64,000 nucleotides of DNA from Emticicia aquatica. Its GTDB lineage: Bacteria; Bacteroidota; Bacteroidia; Cytophagales; Spirosomataceae. Positions 51,819 through 60,154 of the stretch are shown one piece after another. The stretch is from contig NZ_CAKLPY010000002.1 in NCBI RefSeq assembly GCF_923079645.1, forward strand, positions 868,001-932,000, read 5' to 3'. The notes below the pieces were generated by a model. The model saw nothing but the letters and a program-made list of their open reading frames with translations, searched no databases and was not told the origin of the DNA. A program made the position numbers and the translations under genes. The stretch's first letter is position 1, and each line of letters starts with the position of its first letter.

Positions 51819-52916
51819 ATGTCCAACGAATTTATAATCAGTCAATTACCTTCAAATAAAATTTTACTTGACGGCAAAGAATTTCATTTTTTTAGTGGAA
51901 CTTCCTACTTAGGTATGAACCAAGATGAGGACTTCAAAACACTTTTAATTGAAGGCTTAAATAGGTATGGAATGTCGTTTGGCAGCTCTCGCAATGGAAA
52001 TTTACAATTAGATATTTACGACCAAGCCGAAGAAAAATTGGCTCATTGGGTTGGTGCAGAAAAAGCACTTACTGTTTCATCAGGGATGTTGGCAGGTCAA
52101 GTTGTTGCTCAATATCTAAAAACACAATCGGTTACTTTTTTTTACGCTCCTCATACGCACGCCGCCAATTTTCACGAGCCAAATATGAGTTTGCCAAAGA
52201 TCAGCTTTGAAGATTGGGCAAATAATATTAGACAAGACGTGTTAGAAAAAAATGCTTCACATTCGGTCATTATTTGTAACTCTTGTGATGCACTTAAACT
52301 TGCTCCATACCATTTCAAATGGACAAGTCAACTTCCTGATAATCAACGCATTACTCTTATTATCGATGATTCTCATGGTTTAGGCATAACAGGCAAAAAT
52401 GGTTCAGGTATTTTTAGTCAAATTGTGGCAAAATCAAATGTAAAACTTGTGGTTGTTAGTTCGTTACATAAGGCGATGGGAATTGCGGGCGGAGTTATTT
52501 TTGGTGAAACTAATTTCATCGAAACATTGCGACAAACTGCTTTTTTTGCTTCGTGTTCACCTATTGCACCAGCGTATTTGTATGCCTATTTACACGCCAA
52601 CGCTATCTATGATAAAAATCGTTTAAAACTCCAATCAAATATTGAAAGGTTTGCATCGCAAATCACAAATGAAGTTTCTCTCTTTAATAGCATTCCAAAT
52701 TATCCCGTTTATTTTACTTTTCAGGACGATTTGTACGATTATCTATATAGAAAAAATATTTTTATATATAGTTTTGCTTATCCCATAAAAACAGGAAAAC
52801 CCAATACTCGCATCGTTTTGAGTGCTTGGCATGAAGAAGAACAAATTGATTTATTAGCTGTAAAAATAAAGGATTTTTATCAAAGTCATTCTTTTTCAAC
52901 GGCTGTAACGGTGTAA
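51819..52916 (+). CDS. PLP-dependent alpha-oxoamine synthase-like enzyme
   Basis: A 365-residue fold-type I PLP enzyme related to 8-amino-7-oxononanoate synthase, glycine C-acetyltransferase and serine or cysteate acyltransferases. Seen are the substrate-pocket segments FFSGTSYLGM near 24-33 and GSSRNGNLQLDIYDQAE near 56-72, a cofactor Asp in LIIDDSHGLGITGKNG, and the Schiff-base Lys in SSLHKAMGIAGGVIFG near 218-233. Biotin genes are absent, so a biotin role is not suggested; the group also makes sphingoid and sulfonolipid bases. 28 bases after the FMO gene. Its end overlaps the convergent TraB/GumN gene by 31 bases. Confidence 0.9.
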   Translation: MSNEFIISQLPSNKILLDGKEFHFFSGTSYLGMNQDEDFKTLLIEGLNRYGMSFGSSRNGNLQLDIYDQAEEKLAHWVGAEKALTVSSGMLAGQVVAQYLKTQSVTFFYAPHTHAANFHEPNMSLPKISFEDWANNIRQDVLEKNASHSVIICNSCDALKLAPYHFKWTSQLPDNQRITLIIDDSHGLGITGKNGSGIFSQIVAKSNVKLVVVSSLHKAMGIAGGVIFGETNFIETLRQTAFFASCSPIAPAYLYAYLHANAIYDKNRLKLQSNIERFASQITNEVSLFNSIPNYPVYFTFQDDLYDYLYRKNIFIYSFAYPIKTGKPNTRIVLSAWHEEEQIDLLAVKIKDFYQSHSFSTAVTV

Positions 52917-53752
52917 CCTTTCTTGCGAAGTAAATGAATAATACCGTTTTCACCAAGTAAATGAGCAGCTCCAACGGCAAAAAATGTTGATTTATCGGTA
53001 GTCATTTTAGCAATTTTCTTAATCCAACGTTTATTTCTTTTATCTAGCAATAAATGTTCGTTTTGAGCAGCGTAAGTTCCTAAAGAAGTTTGTACCAAAG
53101 CATTCAAATTCTCTTCTTTATATTCTTTCAACATTATTTGAAAAGATTCCTGCATTTTGTCAAAATCTTTCACAAAATCTAATAGCATATTTGCTTGTTT
53201 TTTCTGTGAAATTTTCTCGAAAACTGATAATTGTTCTTCTAAAGTTTCAAGCCCAAAAACACTTTTATTCTGTTTATAAGCCATTTCTACTAAACTTTTT
53301 TCTACCGAAATAGGCTGATTACATCCAATCATCGGCGAATAAGTGTAAGAAAGCAAGTAAAATGGCTTTATCATTCCTAAAGCATCAATAGAAAAGCCAG
53401 TCTTTTCCTTAAAAAAACTCACCAATTGTTCATAATCTTTGGCATTCAATAATTTTTTTAAATGTGTATGACTCGCCATCGAACGTTGCATTTTATTTGC
53501 CAATTCGGGGTCGTCTAAATCTAATTCTAGCAATAATTGTTCGGTAGCTTTAAATGCTTTTTGAGTAGCATCAGAAAATTTTAAATCATCAGGACAAATC
53601 GCATGAATAGTGCCATATAAATACGAAGATTTTTGCAAATTTCTCCCCGATATTTGCCATAATAAGGCATTTTCAGTTATCATTTGCCCAAATACAGCAA
53701 TTGGAAATAATATAAGAATTAATTGACTTAGGAAGCGAACATAGTTTTTCAT
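52886..53752 (-). CDS. TraB/GumN family protein
   Basis: A 288-residue exported protein, started at ATG 53752 (MKNYVRFLSQLILILFPIAVFG, a signal peptide); two other ATGs lie just upstream (53758, 53776). The TraB/GumN family marks are YLYGTIHAICPDD near 39-51, LLLELDLDDPELANKMQ near 80-96, GCNQPISVEKSL, and the C-terminal FFAVGAAHLLGENGIIHLLRKKGY region with GxxH. The family is thought to be metal-dependent peptidase-like; function in bacteria is poorly known. The last 31 bases overlap the convergent oxoamine-synthase-like gene. Confidence 0.93.
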   Translation of the reverse strand: MKNYVRFLSQLILILFPIAVFGQMITENALLWQISGRNLQKSSYLYGTIHAICPDDLKFSDATQKAFKATEQLLLELDLDDPELANKMQRSMASHTHLKKLLNAKDYEQLVSFFKEKTGFSIDALGMIKPFYLLSYTYSPMIGCNQPISVEKSLVEMAYKQNKSVFGLETLEEQLSVFEKISQKKQANMLLDFVKDFDKMQESFQIMLKEYKEENLNALVQTSLGTYAAQNEHLLLDKRNKRWIKKIAKMTTDKSTFFAVGAAHLLGENGIIHLLRKKGYTVTAVEKE

Positions 53753-53953
53753 AAGCATTAGTAGGAAGCATAACAAAAAACTTCAACAACCATGCCACAA
53801 ACCAACACAAGCTTAACTTGGATTACTGATATTATTCTTCAAAAAAGTATTTTAGAAAATCTGCTTTTCTAAATAATTCGTATCTAAGTAAAGCAACTTA
53901 TTTTTTACTGTGAAATTAGTGTTTGAATTATAATAGCTTCCAATATCAACAAA

Positions 53954-53987
53954 AAATCCTACTACTTGTAGTTATGCAGTAGGATTT
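53954..53987 (-). terminator. hairpin after the TPR membrane protein gene
   Basis: AAATCCTACT (53954-53963) pairs with AGTAGGATTT (53978-53987), loop of 14 bases; the minus-strand tail is only moderately T-rich. It is 45 bases after the stop at 54032. The rest of the 53753-54031 gap shows nothing else. Confidence 0.55.
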
Positions 53988-54031
53988 AACGGTTGAAACA
54001 AAATTAGTATGGCCTTTGGCGGTACTAATTT

Positions 54032-55909
54032 TTATTTTTCAGCCAAAATCAATTTTAAATTTTTTTGGGCAACTTGATTAGATGGGTCAAGCGAAAGTGA
54101 TTTTTGTAAATCCGCAATTGCACCTGATTTATCTCCTAAATTATACTTGGCAACGGCTCTATCGGTATAGAATGTTGCAGGATTGGTATCCATATTTTCA
54201 ATCGTATAGGTATAATCTTCAATAGCTTCTTTAAATTTACTCAATTTTAAATAGGCACTTGCCCTCGCTCCTCTAATTTTAAATTCTTTGTCATGCGAAG
54301 GCAAAGAAAGCGATTTGTTATAATCTTCAATTGCTTTTGCAGGATTACTTTCAGCCAATGTAATTCCTCGATTAAAATAGACATTTCCAATGGTCGAGTC
54401 GAGAGAAATTGCTTTATCATACATTTGCAAAGAGCGAGCAATATCTTTCTTCATACCATATACGTTCGCTAAAACTTCGTAAGTATGATAACTTTGAAGA
54501 TTTGCGGCTAATGCTTTTTCGGCAAATTCTTGCACTTTATCGTACTGAGCTTTTCTTCCATATTCATCGGCCATAGACTCTAAAATTCCACTATCAAACG
54601 GATAATTATTGTAAGCATTGCTCCAAAGAGTAAAATTGTCTTTCCAATTTTTTACTTGTTGTGTAGTCAGAAATAAACAAATTAATCCCAAAAAACCTCC
54701 AATACTCAACAATAAAGCTGGTTTTTGAAGGTATTCGTCTAAACCATAAAATATCATAAAAAACAAACCTACATAAGGCAAATAAGAATATCTTTCAGCC
54801 ATAAATGCTTTTCCAACCGACAAAAATTGTAATACCAAAATGATAGTTACCAAGAAAAATCCCCAACCAAAGAAAATATATTTTTTTCGACTGTAAGCCC
54901 AAAACATCACCGCAATTGAGGCAATAAAAAAGGCAATTGCCAAAAAGTATTTTGGATTCGCTGCACCTGTTCCAGTAGCAGGATATGGATGTAAATTCGA
55001 TAATCCAAACGGCAAAATTGCCATAATATGGTACTTTAAATAACCAAACATTGGATACGCTATTCTTTCCAATGTTGAAAATGGAGGACTCGACAATGCT
55101 TGGTTTTTCGCTTGCATGGTCAATAAACCGTAAAAATCACCTCCTGCTTGAACATTTACCGAAATAAGTCCAAATAGTAAAGCAACCGCAAAGAAAATAC
55201 TTTTCTCTAAAATGCTTTTTACAGATAGCCAATCTCTACCTTGCCAATAATCAATCAGCAGTAAAACTATTGGTAATGGCACAGCCATTGCCTTTGACAG
55301 ACAAGAACAAACGAAAAGTAAAAAGCTAATAATCAACCATTTAGAATCAGATTTCTCTCGAAAACGCAAATACGATAAACAAGAAAGTAGAAAGAAGAAA
55401 ACATATAAAACATCTTTACGCTCTGCAATCCAAGCAACAGACTCAACATGCATTGGATGCAAACCAAAAATTAATGCGGTCAAAAAAGCAACAATATTTT
55501 TTCCTTCTGTCAGTTTTTGAATGAATTTAAAAACCAATAAAGTATTGATTACGTGAATAATGACATTGGTTATGATAAATGAAGCTGCTCCTTTTCCGAA
55601 AAAAATGACATTCATTGCTAACGAAAACATCGTTATAGGATGATAGTTAAGAGCAACAATGCGAGTAAGTAAAACCTTAAGATTAGCTGTTGTGGGGTTT
55701 AAAACCAACTCATTGAGAGTTACGTAATGTTGGTCGTCCCATTCAACAAAACCATTTTTAAACGCCCCAACGTAAGCAATAAATGTCGTTATTGCCAAAA
55801 TAACGACCAAAAAAGTTGGATTGAGACCCGAAGTTTTTGTAATTGTATTTTGAGGTTGAAGTGCTGGTTTTTGAGCTACTTTTTTAGCCAATTTCTGTTG
55901 TTTTGACAT
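54032..55909 (-). CDS. polytopic glycosyltransferase-like membrane protein with TPR domain (TMTC-like)
   Basis: A 625-residue membrane protein. After a basic N terminus, about 10 to 12 TM segments span residues 30-430, including GFVEWDDQHYV near 53-63 in the first outer loop, as in GT-C type glycosyltransferases, and GLHPMHVESVAWIAERKDVL near 150-169, a signature of TMTC/DUF1736 proteins. Residues 450-620 are five or so tetratricopeptide repeats (for instance GNVYFNRGITLAESNPAKAIEDYNKSL in part). Family members transfer sugars from dolichol- or polyprenyl-linked donors to proteins; substrate here unknown. Single gene. Confidence 0.9.
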   Translation of the reverse strand: MSKQQKLAKKVAQKPALQPQNTITKTSGLNPTFLVVILAITTFIAYVGAFKNGFVEWDDQHYVTLNELVLNPTTANLKVLLTRIVALNYHPITMFSLAMNVIFFGKGAASFIITNVIIHVINTLLVFKFIQKLTEGKNIVAFLTALIFGLHPMHVESVAWIAERKDVLYVFFFLLSCLSYLRFREKSDSKWLIISFLLFVCSCLSKAMAVPLPIVLLLIDYWQGRDWLSVKSILEKSIFFAVALLFGLISVNVQAGGDFYGLLTMQAKNQALSSPPFSTLERIAYPMFGYLKYHIMAILPFGLSNLHPYPATGTGAANPKYFLAIAFFIASIAVMFWAYSRKKYIFFGWGFFLVTIILVLQFLSVGKAFMAERYSYLPYVGLFFMIFYGLDEYLQKPALLLSIGGFLGLICLFLTTQQVKNWKDNFTLWSNAYNNYPFDSGILESMADEYGRKAQYDKVQEFAEKALAANLQSYHTYEVLANVYGMKKDIARSLQMYDKAISLDSTIGNVYFNRGITLAESNPAKAIEDYNKSLSLPSHDKEFKIRGARASAYLKLSKFKEAIEDYTYTIENMDTNPATFYTDRAVAKYNLGDKSGAIADLQKSLSLDPSNQVAQKNLKLILAEK

Positions 55910-55961
55910 TTTATATTTTTACTATTTTATTAAGTCACCACACAAATCTCATTCCAAAAAA

Positions 55962-56495
55962 TCAGCCAATCAGCCAAATCATGTCTTCATCGTGTCCTTG
56001 CTCTTTCCATTCAACCAATACACGCTGTGTATCGAGCGTATTAACTGGCATTCCCGTATAATCTGGCTGGATAGGCAAATCTCGCTCATATCGCCGATTA
56101 ATAAGGCATAATAATTCTACTTTTTCTGGTCTTCCGAAGGCTTGCATTGCATCAATGGCAGCACGAACCATCCGCCCTGTTGCCAAAACATCATCAATCA
56201 AAATAACCTTTTTGTTTTCAATCACAAAAGGTACTTTGGTTTCATTGGGTTTAAGTGGCGTATCTCTTCTACGAAAATCATCTCTAAAGAAAGTTGCATC
56301 TAAATAGCCTAATTTTATATCAATACCTGTTTCTTCGGTTAGTTTTTTAGTAATACGTTCGGCTAAAAAAATACCTCTTGGCTGCAAACCCAAAATTACC
56401 GAATTTGAAAAGTCACCGTGGTTTTCAATCAATTGTTGGCACAAACGATTGAGTGTAATATCAAGCAATGGGTTACTAAGAATGAGTCGTTTCAT
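55962..56495 (-). CDS. pyrR: PyrR-type uracil phosphoribosyltransferase/regulator
   Basis: A 177-residue type I phosphoribosyltransferase. The PRPP-binding motif is VILIDDVLATGRMVRAAIDAM near 96-116, and the following FGRPEKVELLCLINRRYERDLPIQPDYTG segment, here given in parts, is that of PyrR: basic RRYERDLPI plus PDYTGMPVNT. PyrR converts uracil and PRPP to UMP and, in Firmicutes, binds pyr mRNA for attenuation; RNA binding in Bacteroidota is unproved. No pyr gene nearby. Lies 52 bases upstream of the TMTC-like gene's start. Confidence 0.92.
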   Translation of the reverse strand: MKRLILSNPLLDITLNRLCQQLIENHGDFSNSVILGLQPRGIFLAERITKKLTEETGIDIKLGYLDATFFRDDFRRRDTPLKPNETKVPFVIENKKVILIDDVLATGRMVRAAIDAMQAFGRPEKVELLCLINRRYERDLPIQPDYTGMPVNTLDTQRVLVEWKEQGHDEDMIWLIG

Positions 56496-56707
56496 ACTCC
56501 TGCCGCAAATCGGAAATGTTTATAAATGAAATAAATCTGGGTGTAAATCTAATAAATTGATAGACTAATTCTGCTAAAATTTATGAACTTTGCAGAAAAT
56601 TTATTTAAAATAACAGGCTTATGACTCTTGACAGTTGACTTGACAGCAATTTTTATAACTCACTATCGACCAATTGTCTAAATATTATTGCCTTAATCCT
56701 AAAATAT

Positions 56708-57268
56708 ATGAAATATTTAATTGCTGGACTTGGAAATATTGGCCCTGAGTATGCACTTACTCGACATAATGTTGGTTTTATGGCTCTCGATAGACTTGCT
56801 GTTCAGCAAGGTTTTACATTTAAGATGGAACGACTTGCTTATGTTGGAGATTTCAAACACAAAGGAAAACAAATCTATTGCATCAAACCTACCACTTATA
56901 TGAACCTCAGCGGGAATGCCATTAATTATTGGCTACAAGCCTTAAAAATTCCTGTTGAAAACCTGTTAGTGATTTGCGATGACTTGGCTTTGCCTTTTGG
57001 AAAGTTACGCATGAAAACCAAAGGTTCGCATGGTGGACAGAATGGTTTAAGAAATATTGAGGAGAAACTTGGCACTCAAAACTACAACCGTTTACGTTTT
57101 GGGATTGGAAGTGATTTTGCTCGTGGAAGACAAGTCGATTATGTCTTAAAAGCATTCGATGAAGACGAAATGATTCAATTAGTCGATAGATTAGACCGTG
57201 TTGACGAAATAATTTTGAATTTTTGCACAATTGGTGTAGAGAGAACAATGAATTTTTACAACGAATGA
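56708..57268 (+). CDS. pth: peptidyl-tRNA hydrolase
   Basis: A 186-residue enzyme that releases peptides from prematurely dropped peptidyl-tRNAs. Catalytic residues appear in LGNIGPEYALTRHNVGFMALD (Asn8 or so and His20), KPTTYMNLSGNAI near 62-74, ICDDLALPFGKLRMKTKGSHGGQNG near 94-118 (given in parts) with the catalytic Asp, and NYNRLRFGIG. Standard length. Monocistronic; divergent from pyrR. A GAACTTTG box near 56585-56592 is close to a -7 element (one mismatch). Confidence 0.97.
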   Translation: MKYLIAGLGNIGPEYALTRHNVGFMALDRLAVQQGFTFKMERLAYVGDFKHKGKQIYCIKPTTYMNLSGNAINYWLQALKIPVENLLVICDDLALPFGKLRMKTKGSHGGQNGLRNIEEKLGTQNYNRLRFGIGSDFARGRQVDYVLKAFDEDEMIQLVDRLDRVDEIILNFCTIGVERTMNFYNE

Positions 57269-57442
57269 TTGTACTTTTTAAAGAATTTTCACATTTGCCA
57301 TATTTAGAATTTTATACAAGTTGTATTTTTTTAATACGAATTTTATTTTGTTTTTATAATTAAAAATACCCATTTATTCCAAATTATATCAAAAAAACGA
57401 AATTTTTTAAGAACAATATTTGGTTTACTACCATAGACAATA

Positions 57443-57474
57443 TTTGGATTGTATTATTTCTTGTTCTACATTTG
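57443..57474 (+). promoter_or_regulatory. strong promoter of the small secreted protein gene
   Basis: TTTG at 57443-57446, 20-base spacer, TACATTTG at 57467-57474: a complete match to the Bacteroidota consensus. Transcription should start near 57481, leaving a leader of about 27 bases to the ATG at 57508. Confidence 0.65.
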
Positions 57475-57507
57475 CATCGTCATCCACAGTAAAAATAGAA
57501 CAAAACA

Positions 57508-57969
57508 ATGAAAAATTCATTAAAAACAATTATATTTGCATTGGTATTCGGGTCATTCATGACTACTGCAAATATTGTAAAAGCAAATGACCGTGATTCA
57601 GCTAAAAACGAAGTAATATTAGTTAAAGGTGCTGAAGCAAATTTCGCAGACTTTATGTCTAAAAAAGCGAAAAAATTAGTAAAAACTAACGATTGGAATA
57701 TTTTCACAGAAATAGTTACTCTATATAACGCATCTCCGTCAAAATTTTTGACTGTAAGTGCAGATAAGAAAGAAGCGTTTAATAAGTCAGTTGAAAATAT
57801 CGAAGTAAAACTTGGTAAAGTTCGTGGTGAAGAGGCAAAGGTTTGGAAGAAAAAAGTAACAACAACCGCTGCAGTTATCAATGTTTTATGGAAATACCAA
57901 TCAAATGTTGAGTCAACAGAAACAGAACAAGCAGAAACGCCAGCCGTTATCGAAATGTTAGGTCGCTAA
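57508..57969 (+). CDS. uncharacterised secreted protein
   Basis: A 153-residue exported protein with a signal peptide (MKNSLKTIIFALVFGSFMTT plus ANIVKA). The mature part is helical and lysine-rich (FADFMSKKAKKLVKTNDW, FNKSVENIEVKLGKVRGEEAKVW in part), with an acidic Glu/Thr tail. No family recognised. It has one of the best promoters in the window and its own terminator, so it may be highly expressed; role unknown. Confidence 0.75.
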   Translation: MKNSLKTIIFALVFGSFMTTANIVKANDRDSAKNEVILVKGAEANFADFMSKKAKKLVKTNDWNIFTEIVTLYNASPSKFLTVSADKKEAFNKSVENIEVKLGKVRGEEAKVWKKKVTTTAAVINVLWKYQSNVESTETEQAETPAVIEMLGR

Positions 57970-58033
57970 GACTCATTTTAAAGAGAATATTAAGTTTTCA
58001 TAGTTTAATAGGTTAGGGTTGAATAGATGGACG

Positions 58034-58072
58034 CTTACCCCACTGCCTCTGGCGGTGGGGTTAAGTTTTTTT
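58034..58072 (+). terminator. GC-rich hairpin, terminator or dispersed palindrome
   Basis: CTTACCCCACTGCC (58034-58047) pairs with GGCGGTGGGGTTAAG (58051-58065) with one wobble and one bulged T, TCT loop, then seven or more T. It is unusually GC-rich for the surroundings. It lies 64 bases after the secreted-protein stop. Confidence 0.75.
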
Positions 58073-58180
58073 AAGGGGTTTAGGAACGTCAAACCCATTA
58101 AATAATGTTATGTTAAAACAAAAACTCATACCGAGCTTTTGTTTCTTACATCAATCATTTTATATTATCAACTTTTTCAC

Positions 58181-58723
58181 ATGGGTAAAATACTATTAAT
58201 CAGCTTATTATTAATTGGATGTGCTCAATCCGACAACCAGAACTCCACCAAGATTTACTTTGATTTAGCTGGGCTTGTTAGTCAACAAATTACTGAACTC
58301 AACAAAAACCAACCACTTACTCATAAAAACCTTTTGATTGAAGATAATGAAGAAGCAATCAATACTACAAAAATTAATTGGCAAAAAGAGCTTGACCTTT
58401 TCCTACAAGCCGATTTGAATAAACAATCATACCAATTAAGTTACAACAAACAAGAAACACCTTTAATGGCCATTTATACGCTTAAAGAGCATGAAAGTTT
58501 GCCCGTTAGAACGTTAAAAATAATATTTGATAAGGATAATACACCGAAGCATATCGAAGCATTTATGCAAGTAAAAAACTATTTGTATGAATCAGAGAAG
58601 AATCTGTCAATGGATTTTGATAAAAAACAATTGAAAAGCTACCAAATAGAAGGTTGGCAAGAACTTTTTGTTGGGAAGAAAAAGCGTTTTAAAATAAATG
58701 GCTTATTAGTACATAAAAAATGA
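58181..58723 (+). CDS. uncharacterised lipoprotein
   Basis: A 180-residue lipoprotein, started at ATG 58181 (MGKILLISLLLIGC, lipobox LIGC). The in-frame TTG 42 bases upstream would put extra hydrophobic residues before the signal and is not used. The mature protein has a helical first third (YFDLAGLVSQQITELNKNQP) and a beta-rich remainder with repeated charged strands. No family recognised. Its stop codon is inside the stem of the downstream terminator. Confidence 0.78.
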   Translation: MGKILLISLLLIGCAQSDNQNSTKIYFDLAGLVSQQITELNKNQPLTHKNLLIEDNEEAINTTKINWQKELDLFLQADLNKQSYQLSYNKQETPLMAIYTLKEHESLPVRTLKIIFDKDNTPKHIEAFMQVKNYLYESEKNLSMDFDKKQLKSYQIEGWQELFVGKKKRFKINGLLVHKK

Positions 58724-58748
58724 GCCTCCGAATTAAAGGCTCATTTTT
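58716..58748. terminator. bidirectional terminator containing the lipoprotein stop codon
   Basis: AAAAATGAGCCT (58716-58727) and AGGCTCATTTTT (58737-58748) form a perfect 12-bp stem with a 9-base loop. The TGA stop of the lipoprotein gene (58721-58723) lies in the left arm. Serves both the plus-strand lipoprotein and the minus-strand TPM gene. Confidence 0.88.
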
Positions 58749-58772
58749 CTATATCGATATTCAATCACTATT

Positions 58773-59525
58773 CTAGTAATCTCCACCAGCACCGCCGCCA
58801 CCGAAACTTCCTCCACCGAAATCGAAGCCGCCTCCACCGCCGCTGCTACCACCTCCAGACCAACCGCCAGAAGAGCTTCCCCAACCAGTGTAGGTAGTAT
58901 AAGGCACAAATCCACCGCCACGACTGCCGCCACTGCTACCGCCTTTTCTGAACATATAGATAATAATAGCAATGATGATTAAGAAGAAAATAATGGCAAA
59001 AATTACATCTCCAGCATCCCCTTCTGAAGCTGGGTCGGCATCAAATTCACCCGATAAATATTTAATGATACTATTAGTCGCTTCGTCAAGGCCTTGGTAG
59101 TACTTTAGTTGCTTAAAATTAGGCTTAATTATTTGTTCAATGATACGTTTGCTATAAGCGTCTGTTAAGCCTCCTTCTGTTCCATAACCAGTGGCAATAA
59201 AAATCTTTCTGTCGCCTGGAGCCCACAAAAGTACAATGCCGTTGTTTTTCCCTTTTTGTCCAACACCCCAATCTCTACCGAGCTTTATGGCGTATTCACT
59301 TATGTCGTAAGGTTGAACACTTTTTACAATAACAATAACAACTTGCGTTGAAGTCGAATCGTTATACGCTTTTAATTTCTGCTCTAGTTGATTTATTTCG
59401 CCTTGATTCAATAATCCACCGACTAAATCATTGACGAATCTAGGAGGATTTGGCTTTTGGGGTATTTCTTGAGCAAAGGCGAAACTTTGAAAAAGAAAGA
59501 GAAATATGAAAAGTCTTTTAAACAT
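58773..59525 (-). CDS. TPM-domain (YgcG-like) membrane protein with Gly/Ser-rich tail
   Basis: A 250-residue protein, started at ATG 59525 on a signal peptide (MFKRLFIFLFLFQSFAFAQ). Residues 28-150 are a TPM domain (TLP18.3/Psb32/MolO1): VNDLVGGLLNQGEINQLEQKL near 32-52, STQVVIVIVKSVQPYDI, GRDWGVGQKGKNNGIVLLWAP (in part). A TM helix follows near 180-198 (VIFAIIFFLIIIAIIIYMF), then about 60 residues of Gly/Ser/aromatic low-complexity sequence with GGGGGFDFGGGSFGGG-type runs. Third gene of the LemA-TPM-TPM cluster, implicated in membrane protein quality control (inference). Confidence 0.92.
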   Translation of the reverse strand: MFKRLFIFLFLFQSFAFAQEIPQKPNPPRFVNDLVGGLLNQGEINQLEQKLKAYNDSTSTQVVIVIVKSVQPYDISEYAIKLGRDWGVGQKGKNNGIVLLWAPGDRKIFIATGYGTEGGLTDAYSKRIIEQIIKPNFKQLKYYQGLDEATNSIIKYLSGEFDADPASEGDAGDVIFAIIFFLIIIAIIIYMFRKGGSSGGSRGGGFVPYTTYTGWGSSSGGWSGGGSSGGGGGFDFGGGSFGGGGAGGDY

Positions 59526-59639
59526 TTGCAGGTTTGAGAGTCGATAGTTAAAAATCTGTGCAAAACTAGGCTCAGACAATAATCAATGTCTTATTTTGGA
59601 AGTTACTTAGGTTTTAAACAACGCCAAGTATTTCAATTA

Positions 59640-60074
59640 TTAAGGTATTATTTCCGTTGAAATATCATCTGAAATTTCATTGATATCATCTTTCTGATAC
59701 GGAAAATATTTCTTCAATTGAAAACCAGCTTCTTTAATACCCATTTGTAATCCTTCACTATAATTTCCTTGAGCAAAATACAATCGAAGTGTATCTCGTG
59801 TACTTTCCCAGAAATTTTCAGGAACAACCTTATCAATACCAATATCACCTAAAACTGCAAATTTTCTGTCGCCGTAAGCCAAATAAAACAAAACGCCATT
59901 TCTTTGGGCGGTCTTTTGAAGACTCAAATAAAGAAAAACTTGTTTGGCACGTTCAAAAGGGTCAGTTTCGGGGCAAGATTCTTCAATGTGAAGTTTTACT
60001 TCGCCCGAAGTATTCAATTCGGCTTGCTTGATAGCAGCTATAATCTTTTCTTTTTCGACTTCTGAAAAAAACAT
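59640..60074 (-). CDS. TPM-domain protein
   Basis: A 144-residue protein without signal peptide, a stand-alone TPM domain: FSEVEKEKIIAAIKQAELNTSGEVKLHIEE near 3-32 (in parts), RNGVLFYLAYGDRKFAVLGDIGIDKVV near 58-84 (in parts), and YSEGLQMGIKEAGFQLKKYFP near 104-124. Cytosolic or peripheral. Second gene of the LemA-TPM-TPM cluster, 80 bases after lemA with a palindromic element in between, and 114 bases before the larger TPM gene. Confidence 0.9.
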   Translation of the reverse strand: MFFSEVEKEKIIAAIKQAELNTSGEVKLHIEESCPETDPFERAKQVFLYLSLQKTAQRNGVLFYLAYGDRKFAVLGDIGIDKVVPENFWESTRDTLRLYFAQGNYSEGLQMGIKEAGFQLKKYFPYQKDDINEISDDISTEIIP

Positions 60075-60098
60075 TTTTGGTGATTTTTATTATAATGC

Positions 60099-60131
60099 AG
60101 AGACGTTGCCATTTTATTGAGCAACGTCTCT
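60099..60131. repeat. palindromic intergenic element, REP-like
   Basis: AGAGACGTTGC (60099-60109) and GCAACGTCTCT (60121-60131) are perfect inverted arms with an 11-base loop. There is no T run on the minus strand after it, so it is not an ordinary terminator of lemA. Hairpins with a G-AGACG-TTGC core bounded by TAGAGACG are, to my knowledge, common dispersed repeats in Bacteroidota and Cyanobacteria genomes. Confidence 0.65.
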
Positions 60132-60154
60132 ACAAAAAACTTGATTTCTAATAA

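Noticed and set aside
58733..58972. A 79-codon low-complexity Val/Ala frame
   Set aside because: It is an alternative frame of the Gly/Ser-rich tail of the TPM protein; repetitive codons keep several frames open.
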